Assembly (NCBI RefSeq): GCF_900112105.1
Contig: NZ_FOKV01000002.1
Location: 1 to 64,000, forward strand
DNA: 64,000 bases
Direction of reading: 5' to 3'
Origin: Zunongwangia mangrovi
GTDB lineage: Bacteria > Bacteroidota > Bacteroidia > Flavobacteriales > Flavobacteriaceae
Positions 1-5,908 of the stretch are shown here, piece by piece. A model generated the notes under the pieces. The model ran no database searches and had not been told where the DNA came from. It saw only the letters and a program-made list of their open reading frames with translations. The stretch's first letter is position 1; each line of letters begins with the position of its first letter. A program made the position numbers and the translations under genes.

Positions 1-255
1 GACAAATTCCAGTTCCTCTATTTTTTCTTTGAGTTTTTTGATTTCATCTTTCTTGCTCATCCCTTGTTTCTTTTGTTCTAAAGTACTGTATTTTTTTAAC
101 CAATAATAGATAGAAGCTCTGGAAACCTGATATTTATTGGCAGCATGATTGATTGAAATCTGAGCATTTTGAATCTGATCAATGATCAGTAGCTTGAGAT
201 CATAACCCACTTTTTTGTAGGAATTTTTTCGACAGTGTTGATTTTGTTCTTTCAT
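1..255 (-). CDS. IS3-family transposase OrfA, C-terminally cut by window edge
   Basis: Reading from the ATG at 253-255 gives 85 codons without a stop, beginning MKEQNQHCRKNSYKKVGYD. Residues 18-55 form a helix-turn-helix (INHAANKYQVSRASIYYWLKKY), followed by a lysine/glutamate-rich heptad region (KKDEIKKLKEKIEELEF) that looks like the leucine-zipper-type coiled coil of OrfA. In this family OrfA binds the terminal inverted repeats and is fused to the DDE catalytic OrfB by -1 frameshifting; OrfB is not in the window. The frame is open to position 1, so the element may be intact. Confidence 0.8.
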   Translation of the reverse strand, partial: MKEQNQHCRKNSYKKVGYDLKLLIIDQIQNAQISINHAANKYQVSRASIYYWLKKYSTLEQKKQGMSKKDEIKKLKEKIEELEFV

Positions 256-299
256 TAGGTATAGTACTAAAAGGTTTAATTTTTAGTCAACCTATTTCA
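1..299 (-). mobile_element. IS3-family insertion sequence, right-hand part only
   Basis: The left edge of the window lies inside an insertion sequence. Its first gene (OrfA) reads on the minus strand from 255 to the edge. The outer end is placed at about 299 because, read on the minus strand, a TGAAATAGGTTGACT terminus starts there, which fits an IS3-family end opening with TG. The sequence beyond it (300-329) belongs to the cassette that the element interrupts. The rest of the element, its other inverted repeat and any target duplication are outside the window. Family assignment rests on OrfA; the exact group is not determined. Confidence 0.75.
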
Positions 300-323
300 G
301 GAAAGTACGGCAGGAGCAATTGA

Positions 324-453
324 AGATAACGGTTTCGAGTATGGACAGTTGCGGGTTGGTTAGCCAGGTAATGTCCGCTTAAAATAAATATAGCTAAAAA
401 CATCGAATATCGATTAAGTATTTAGCCGCAATTGACCATACGCGTTGTTACCT
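324..453 (-). repeat. attC-like recombination site of cassette 2
   Basis: The site is 130 bp, an imperfect inverted repeat lying just after the stop codon of the 465-1676 gene. On the minus strand the R'' box is AGGTAAC (453-447) and the R' box is GTTATCT (330-324). The inner arms TATGGTCAATTGCGG and its partner (left arm TATGGACAGTTGCGG read on plus, 340-354) match at 13 of 15 positions. The arms differ in length by about 3 nt, as expected for extrahelical bases. R'' is the reverse complement of GTTACCT, the start of this same cassette at 1692-1686, which is the defining behaviour of an attC site. Inferred crossover lies between 330 and 329. Confidence 0.8.
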
Positions 454-464
454 GCTGGCATTAC

Positions 465-1676
465 TTATATCATTACTTTTAAACTAAAGTACAAATCCCT
501 ATATTTCATAAAATCCTCATAGGCTATACCAAATGAAATACTGTTTACAAGGAATCTACTATTAAAATTTATATCCTTGAAGATTTGAGCTTTGTAATTA
601 AACCGATTATCAAATACAGAGGTCGATAATGTCGTGCTTATCTTTGGTTTAGAAAACCATTTATGAGCATATAAAAGACCTCCAAACTTATCATAATCTT
701 TGCTCAAATAATCTAACCCAAGACCTATACTAAAGTTCTTTTTAAGATTTAAACCGTATTTCAGTTGATGATTTTCAAATTCATTTTTTAAATCATTCAA
801 ATTCAAAATTCTATTCTGATAATTATATGCTATGTAATCGGATAGACTCGAACTTTTATGGAAAATATTCCATTTTGCCATTTGAAGGTTTAGATGATGA
901 AATCCATTATTGTCAAAATTATATTGTAATGAAGCACTTCCGTTTATTTTCGTTTCGCCGATGTAAATAGCAGAATAAGATGAATAAAAACCTAAAGGTA
1001 ATTTTGTTGCTCCGCTATATCCCAACTCGAAAGAATTTGATATGTAACACATATTTACCATTCCTCCAGAATTGTAACAGCCTTTTTTTGGTAATAATTT
1101 TTTAAATGAAGAATAAACCTCCTTTAAGTTTAGTGTGTCTGATAGTTTTTCTACCAAACCTAACACAACAATGGCTTCTGGAATCGAATCTTGTGAAGAC
1201 GGTGTCCAGTAATTTTTATACCAATAGCTCTTTTTATCGGAATGTTCTATGATATATGTAATACCGTCCGTTCCTTGAATCCATTGATCTATATTTTCAT
1301 CGGAAGGTAATTCTAAAATTTTAGAGCTCTTTACAATATCGTAGATGATTTTTGATTGTTGCGATGTGAGTAGAATTTTGCTGGTAAGTGTATCTTTTTT
1401 ACTCTTGTTAGGCTTTTTAGTATAGTATATATAATTTACAATTGAACCGTTTATTTCAGAACTGTCTTTTGAAATTTCAACTATTTGTCCGTGATTCCAA
1501 AATCTAAAATTGAATGCATCTTGCGATTTTTCAAAGTTTTTTAAATCTAGGATTTTTTGAAGTTGAATATTTCTTCTATACCAAAAAGCAGTGTCACCTT
1601 TAATTTCTTTGGTTTGAGCAAAAATTGTCTGAAACAGCATTAAGAATGGGATTATTAATAATTGCAGGTTTTTCAT
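465..1676 (-). CDS. secreted or outer-membrane protein of unknown function, carried by cassette 2
   Basis: The 403-residue product opens with a clear signal peptide (MKNLQLLIIPFLMLFQTIFAQ, cleavage near 21). Residues 25-200 look globular and polar with no motif I recognise. The second half has alternating short strands with aromatic ends (for example SLQYNF, HLNLQMAKW) and the chain ends FSLKVMI, which would suit an outer-membrane beta barrel; this is only a guess. The gene starts 15 nt inside the cassette boundary and stops 12 nt before the attC site, the tight packing normal for an integron cassette. It has no visible promoter of its own. It appears more AT-rich than the flanking chromosomal genes. 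Confidence 0.75.
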   Translation of the reverse strand: MKNLQLLIIPFLMLFQTIFAQTKEIKGDTAFWYRRNIQLQKILDLKNFEKSQDAFNFRFWNHGQIVEISKDSSEINGSIVNYIYYTKKPNKSKKDTLTSKILLTSQQSKIIYDIVKSSKILELPSDENIDQWIQGTDGITYIIEHSDKKSYWYKNYWTPSSQDSIPEAIVVLGLVEKLSDTLNLKEVYSSFKKLLPKKGCYNSGGMVNMCYISNSFELGYSGATKLPLGFYSSYSAIYIGETKINGSASLQYNFDNNGFHHLNLQMAKWNIFHKSSSLSDYIAYNYQNRILNLNDLKNEFENHQLKYGLNLKKNFSIGLGLDYLSKDYDKFGGLLYAHKWFSKPKISTTLSTSVFDNRFNYKAQIFKDINFNSRFLVNSISFGIAYEDFMKYRDLYFSLKVMI

Positions 1677-1685
1677 TTTGCTTGC

Positions 1686-1817
1686 AGGTAACGGTCTCGA
1701 TTATCGCAAGTAGCGGAGTAGGGACACGGATTTGTCGGCTTATCTATCTCTTGCTTGGTTTCTAAAATTACAATTTTTAATCTAAAAGCCGCTATTTGCG
1801 ATAAATCGTTGTTAGCT
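1686..1817 (-). repeat. attC-like recombination site of cassette 1
   Basis: The site is 132 bp and separates the toxin gene from the 465-1676 gene. On the minus strand R'' is AGCTAAC (1817-1811) and R' is GTTACCT (1692-1686). The inner arms TTATCGCAAATAGCGG and TTATCGCAAGTAGCGG match at 15 of 16 positions, with a two-base length difference between the whole arms. The R'' side extends to GCAAGCTAAC, the exact reverse complement of GTTAGCTTGC at 2367-2358, the start of cassette 1. It shares TAACAACG beside R'' and a CGGTYTCGA element beside R' with the second site. Crossover is inferred between 1692 and 1691. Confidence 0.82.
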
Positions 1818-1828
1818 TGCGTAAGGTA

Positions 1829-2125
1829 TCAAATCTTTCTTCTATATAAATCACGAGCAGAATGATGTACAGTTAAAATATCAATTCTATCTGGATTAAT
1901 TATTTTATAAATTATTCGATAATTTCCTTCGATTAATTCTCGGATATTTTGTTGATTTATTTCTTCTGTAATTTTTCCTGAATAAATTTGAGACTTTAAT
2001 ATTTTAGTCCGAGTTGTGATTCTTAAAATTTGAAGTTTAGCGTACTTTTTAGAATCCTTTGAGATATATTCGGCAATATCTTGTAGATCATTTTTTGCTT
2101 GCAGTGTCCAATTTATTTGAACCAT
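1829..2125 (-). CDS. RelE/ParE-superfamily toxin of a type II toxin-antitoxin module
   Basis: The 98-residue protein has the ParE pattern: an N-terminal helix WTLQAKNDLQDIAEYISKDS, a strand-turn region, and the C-terminal NIRELIEGNYRIIYKI..DILTVHHSARDL block that is diagnostic of ParE-type toxins. Family members poison DNA gyrase or, in the RelE branch, cleave mRNA on the ribosome; which applies here cannot be read from the sequence. The start overlaps the upstream antitoxin by 13 bp, so the pair is translationally coupled. The stop lies 11 bp from the attC site. Toxin-antitoxin modules are frequent integron cassettes, thought to stabilise arrays. Confidence 0.9.
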   Translation of the reverse strand: MVQINWTLQAKNDLQDIAEYISKDSKKYAKLQILRITTRTKILKSQIYSGKITEEINQQNIRELIEGNYRIIYKIINPDRIDILTVHHSARDLYRRKI

Positions 2126-2295
2126 TTAACAATTTCTTTGTTTAGGTCAGATTCCGAAATTATTTCTCCGTTCTCTGATTGTATATTTCCAGTTTCAATT
2201 TTTTCAATTAGGATCAACCTCTCAACAAGTTGATCAATTGAGAATTGTTCAGGAAAACTATCAATCTGTTGTTTTAAAACTGCTTTTGTCAACAT
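2113..2295 (-). CDS. antitoxin partner of the ParE/RelE-type toxin
   Basis: This 60-residue, mainly helical protein (MLTKAVLKQQIDSFPEQFSIDQLVERLILIEKIETG) lies directly upstream of and overlaps the toxin gene. Size, order and the sequence style FSIDELVERLILIEKIE match the short Bacteroidota antitoxins paired with ParE-like toxins. The N-terminal part probably dimerises; the C-terminal tail (ESDLNKEIVKWFK) probably occupies the toxin. No ribbon-helix-helix DNA-binding domain is obvious. A weak promoter-like element (TATCTTTC on minus, near 2316-2323) lies upstream inside the cassette, so the module may be transcribed independently of the array. Confidence 0.82.
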   Translation of the reverse strand: MLTKAVLKQQIDSFPEQFSIDQLVERLILIEKIETGNIQSENGEIISESDLNKEIVKWFK

Positions 2296-2357
2296 GGCTC
2301 AATTATTTATAATCCGAAAGATACAATTTTATATTATTTACTGCTAACAATTTTTAT

Positions 2358-2403
2358 GCAAGCTAACTCGTTATATCTCCATAAAAATACACTTTTATTG
2401 GAG
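2358..2403 (-). repeat. attI-like insertion point between recombinase and first cassette
   Basis: Right after the recombinase stop codon the minus strand holds a small hairpin (CTCC-A-ATAAAA / TTTTATGGAG, 2403-2377) and then a compact inverted core ATAACGA-GTTAGCTTGC. The core is what a tyrosine recombinase simple site looks like: two short inverted boxes (TAAC and GTTA) around the crossover G|TTAGC between 2367 and 2366. The ten bases GTTAGCTTGC are the start of cassette 1 and recur in inverted form in its attC. A second GTTAGC at 2347-2342 is not matched by any attC and was not chosen. The hairpin lacks a U-run, so it is not a plain terminator. Confidence 0.6.
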
Positions 2404-3618
2404 TTAATTTCCGGTTATCAACACTTTTTCGTCTCCATTCGAGTTATTTGTTATCCGCTCAACAGCGATATCTAATGGATTCTTGATCTTTTTCAGATCT
2501 TTTTGCGCCACATGCGTGTAGATCATAGTGGTTTCAGGTTTAGAATGTCCGAGTAATTCCTGGATATACCGAATATCAACTCCATTTTCGAGCATATGCG
2601 TGGCATAACTATGTCTAAGGGTATGCGGAGTAACCTTTTTAAAAATACCGGCCATACGGCAACTTTTCTTTAGAAAATTTCGCACTGCACTCGGTGTGTA
2701 AGCTGCCTGGTCACGTCCTTCGATTAAATAGGTTTTTGGAGTATAGGTAAGCAAATAATTATTCAGTAAAGGTTTTATGGTTTCGCTTAAATGCACTACA
2801 CGATCTTTTCGATTTTTTCCCTGCCTAATATGAATCACATTTCTAGAAAAATCAATATCGCTAGTTTTTAGTTTAAGCAGTTCCCCAATTCGTAATCCGC
2901 CTGAATATAACATCGCGATAATTGCACGATGCTTTAGATTTCTAGTAACCTGGATCAGTTTTAGAATTTCATGATCAGATAAAACCACAGGTAAAAACCG
3001 ACTTCTTTTTGGGCGATTGTATTCGGTGGCATCAAATTCGGCCACTTCACAAATTTCAGTAAGATATTTTAAGGCACTAACGCACTGTCGATGGCTACTA
3101 ATGCTATAATGCTCTTTAGCCATAACCCTGGTCATAAACCAATCCAAATCGCGATTATTAAAATCTGCGATATTTTTATTCTTATGCAAATCTAGAAACC
3201 GCAGCGCAAAATAACCATAAGTCTTAATGGTACTTTTACTTAAACGCTTGCCCTTTAAAAAGCCAATATAATCTTTTAACACCCGTTGATGAGAAAGAGG
3301 TAAAGCCTTGTAAAGATCTTTCTTGCTCGGTTTACCAGGAGCTTGAGAAAGCGCTACGTACGCATTTTCTGGAGCATCCAGATTGGTATACGAATCTGTG
3401 ATCACATCGTAACCACCATTTCTATAAAAATCACGAAGATAGATAATCTTAAGCGGCGTAAAATTCACATAAAAAGTGCCTTTGGTTTGTGACCATTTTA
3501 CATCTTTAAATGATTTTACGAAATCCCGAGTCTCGTTAGTATTTTCAAACTTTATAGCGATTTGTTGTTCCCCACGATGAATAAGTGGTAGCAGTGTAAT
3601 TGGATTCTTCATAAACAT
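2404..3618 (-). CDS. integron-type tyrosine recombinase (site-specific integrase), atypical
   Basis: The 404-residue protein has an N-terminal extension (1-105, including KWSQTKGTFYV), a SAM-like core-binding domain (about 110-200) and a catalytic domain. The active residues are all present: Arg243 (GGLRIGEL), Lys268, His332 and Arg335 (TPHTLRHSYATHML), His358 (LGHS) and Tyr367 (TTMIYTHV). The C-terminal block MIYTHV followed by KNPLD resembles IntI rather than XerC/D. However, the segment between the HLSETI strand and the HTLRH box is short, so the extra helix region that IntI uses to grip attC is missing. It is co-oriented with, and immediately upstream of, the cassettes, as in reversed-integrase integrons. 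Two in-frame ATGs (3618 and 3612) could serve as start. Confidence 0.88.
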   Translation of the reverse strand: MFMKNPITLLPLIHRGEQQIAIKFENTNETRDFVKSFKDVKWSQTKGTFYVNFTPLKIIYLRDFYRNGGYDVITDSYTNLDAPENAYVALSQAPGKPSKKDLYKALPLSHQRVLKDYIGFLKGKRLSKSTIKTYGYFALRFLDLHKNKNIADFNNRDLDWFMTRVMAKEHYSISSHRQCVSALKYLTEICEVAEFDATEYNRPKRSRFLPVVLSDHEILKLIQVTRNLKHRAIIAMLYSGGLRIGELLKLKTSDIDFSRNVIHIRQGKNRKDRVVHLSETIKPLLNNYLLTYTPKTYLIEGRDQAAYTPSAVRNFLKKSCRMAGIFKKVTPHTLRHSYATHMLENGVDIRYIQELLGHSKPETTMIYTHVAQKDLKKIKNPLDIAVERITNNSNGDEKVLITGN

Positions 3619-3858
3619 TCAGCATAAGATCAATGAAAATCAGGAGCTAAAAATAAATAAAAATCTTACTGAATACTGTTAAATTTTGATTTTTAGTATT
3701 TTAAGAAATCTTATAAAAACTAATACTTCATATATTATTAAGGAATAAATCGGGGTTCTTCGGAAAAAACTCTACTAACTCACAGGCATATAATTTTGAA
3801 TTTTACAGTTAAAATTGATTAATTTAGTTGAAATTTTCAATTGAATTTAAACTGAAAT

Positions 3859-5154
3859 TTACTTCAATTTTTCAGCAATTAAAGAGGAGAAAAATTGAAC
3901 TCCGGTTTTAATACAATTTTCGTCAACATTGAAATTTGGTGAATGCGGCATTGAAATGATTCCTTTTTGATAATTAGAACCGCCCATCAAAAAATAAACT
4001 CCTGGAATTTTCTGCTGAAAATATGCAAAATCGTCACTACGCCCGTCAGGGATAATTCCGTGTAAATTGATGGAACTTTGTTTGCCATAAACTTCACTAA
4101 TTTGTTGAATAGCATCTTCAGCAAGCTCTTTGTCGTTTAAAACCAAAGCAATTTCTTCTGTAAACTGAATATCGATAAACTTTTCTGAAAATTCTGACTT
4201 ACCAATTTCCGATTTTAGTTGTTTTAAAACCGAATTTAATTTATCCGGATCGCTGGCACTTAAGGCAACTTTGATAATTAGACTTTCTTCATTTTCTTTT
4301 ATAAATACTTCAGAATTTAATGTTACATAATTTTGAAAAATGGTGTTTGGGTTTACCAATCCCAGTTCTGGATCCATTAACGTTTGCATATCCCAAAACG
4401 GACTGTCATTGGGTACATTTTGAAGATTATTAAGGAGGTTTTTTACGTAATTGGTCAATTCTGAAACCCCCTCTTTTTTATCGAATTTCAGCTGAATTAC
4501 TTTATAATCGGCAAAAAGATTTTTAGCTCGGGTAGCGATAATTCCTTCGGGCATTGGGGAAAGATGAAGCGCATAAATCTCGTCTGGATCAATAAATTTA
4601 AACAAACCATCTTCGATCATCGCTTTTGCGCCCTGCCAGTTTTCTTCCGCAGGCTGAAAAATAAAATAGATCGTTCCATTCAACTGTTCTTTTATATTGC
4701 TTAGAACATTCGCAATACCCAATGCAACACTGGCGTGAATATCGTGACCGCAAATATGACGTACGCCTTTATTTTCAGATTCATAAGAAACCACATCTGG
4801 AAGATCAGTTTTTAGAGCATCTATATCGGCGCGCCAGGCGATCTTTTTTCCTTTTTTGTTGGTTTTCAAAATTCCTACAACACCGTTACCACCAATATTT
4901 TGATGAATTTCTAAGCCAAGATTTTGTAGATATTCGATGATTTTTGCTGAAGTTTTTACTTCTTCTCCGGCAGCTTCAGGATATCGATGAAAATCTCTGC
5001 GGATTTCAACCAAACTATCAAAAATTTCTGCGGAATGCTGTTGAATAATTTGATGAATATTTGCTTCTTGTTGATGTTCCTGCCCGAAAACTAACGTCGA
5101 AATAAGAATTAAAGGCCAAATGAAAAGAGAACGAAAAGATCTAGTAAAAGCCAT
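3859..5154 (-). CDS. secreted M20D-family amidohydrolase/peptidase
   Basis: The 431-residue protein begins with an export signal (about residues 1-25, ending VFGQ). The mature part carries the M20 metallopeptidase pattern: RRDFHRYPE (52-60), ADIDAL (109-114), CGHDIHA (Cys135, His137, Asp138, His140 as metal ligands), FQPAEE (166-171, catalytic glutamates) and the late MPHSPNF metal ligand. The CGHD cysteine and overall order are those of the M20D subgroup (IAA-amino-acid, hippurate and p-aminobenzoyl-glutamate hydrolases). It probably removes an acyl or aryl group from amino acids in the periplasm; the substrate is unknown. A palindromic operator candidate and a Crp-type regulator gene lie upstream. 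Confidence 0.9.
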   Translation of the reverse strand: MAFTRSFRSLFIWPLILISTLVFGQEHQQEANIHQIIQQHSAEIFDSLVEIRRDFHRYPEAAGEEVKTSAKIIEYLQNLGLEIHQNIGGNGVVGILKTNKKGKKIAWRADIDALKTDLPDVVSYESENKGVRHICGHDIHASVALGIANVLSNIKEQLNGTIYFIFQPAEENWQGAKAMIEDGLFKFIDPDEIYALHLSPMPEGIIATRAKNLFADYKVIQLKFDKKEGVSELTNYVKNLLNNLQNVPNDSPFWDMQTLMDPELGLVNPNTIFQNYVTLNSEVFIKENEESLIIKVALSASDPDKLNSVLKQLKSEIGKSEFSEKFIDIQFTEEIALVLNDKELAEDAIQQISEVYGKQSSINLHGIIPDGRSDDFAYFQQKIPGVYFLMGGSNYQKGIISMPHSPNFNVDENCIKTGVQFFSSLIAEKLK

Positions 5155-5207
5155 TTTTTTAGGTTTTAATGATAGTGTAAAGATCTGATTTCATTGTCTT
5201 TGATACC

Positions 5208-5223
5208 TGTCACATTTGTGACA
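5208..5223. promoter_or_regulatory. palindromic operator candidate, Crp/Fnr-type
   Basis: TGTCACA-TT-TGTGACA is a perfect 7+7 inverted repeat with a two-base spacer. It lies between the regulator stop codon (5227) and the amidohydrolase start (5154). No U-run follows on either strand, so it is not a terminator. Symmetry, size and TGTGA half-sites suit a Crp/Fnr-family dimer; the adjacent regulator is the natural candidate to bind it. Binding is inferred. Confidence 0.5.
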
Positions 5224-5226
5224 AAA

Positions 5227-5817
5227 TTAGTTTTTAGCCAGTTTACTTCTAATTCTGCTTAAGGATTGACGCTCAATTCCCAGGAAAGAAGCCAAATGTG
5301 TTAAGCTTACTCGTTGGATAAGATTGGGGTTTTCTGAAATGAATTTTAGATACCTTTCTTCCGCAGTATTAAACAAAAAACTTTCTACACGATCGTTTAG
5401 AATCGTGAGGACATTTTCTGCAATTAAACGTCCTTGCATTTCGCTATTTCTAAATTTAGCATAGCATTCCTGAATTATTGAATAGGGAAAATTTACAATG
5501 GTCGTCGGTTCTAAACATTGCAGGTAATATTTTGAAGCGCGCTGCCTGATAAACGCAGGATAATCGGTAATATATTCGTTTTCTTTGGTAAAACCAGTCG
5601 TGATTTGGTTGCCTTTCTCGTTGATATAGAAACGCCGAATGAGTCCGCTGCAAATAAAACCCATTTTGGTTTGTACCTGCCCAGATTCTAAAAAATAGTC
5701 CCCTTTTTTATAGCATTTGACACTTAAATGCTGCTTGATAAATTCTATTTCCTGCGGAGTAGAGTAGGAGAGTTGATTTAGGTATTGTTGGATGAATTCG
5801 TCGATGATTTTAGCGAT
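5227..5817 (-). CDS. Crp/Fnr-family transcriptional regulator without a canonical start codon
   Basis: From the only in-frame ATG (5664) the product is 145 residues, but family-like sequence continues upstream: IIDEFIQQYLNQLSYSTPQE, then HLSVKCYKKGDYFLESGQ, the beginning of a cyclic-nucleotide-binding-type barrel. The open frame reaches back to 5817 after a TAA and would give about 196 residues, the usual family length. No ATG, GTG or TTG occurs in that stretch; the first codon is ATC. The C-terminal half has the barrel end and a winged helix-turn-helix (LTHLASFLGIERQSLSRIRSKL). Either it starts at a rare ATC/ATT codon, has lost its start and is decaying, or is translated as a truncated form from 5664. 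Confidence 0.7.
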   Translation of the reverse strand: MAKIIDEFIQQYLNQLSYSTPQEIEFIKQHLSVKCYKKGDYFLESGQVQTKMGFICSGLIRRFYINEKGNQITTGFTKENEYITDYPAFIRQRASKYYLQCLEPTTIVNFPYSIIQECYAKFRNSEMQGRLIAENVLTILNDRVESFLFNTAEERYLKFISENPNLIQRVSLTHLASFLGIERQSLSRIRSKLAKN

Positions 5818-5908
5818 TTAGAGATTGAATTATTCACTAAAATATTGAATTTTAAACAACTAAAAGTAAAAATATCCTAATCATTAGCAATGAAAGAAAT
5901 GTCAGATT

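Noticed and set aside
2340-2347. Second GTTAGC copy as the cassette 1 boundary
   Set aside because: Its following bases (AG) do not match the R'' side of the cassette 1 attC, whereas GTTAGCTTGC at 2367-2358 matches over ten bases.
2377-2403. Intrinsic terminator for the recombinase gene
   Set aside because: The hairpin has no U-run on the minus strand, so I treat it as part of the insertion-site region.
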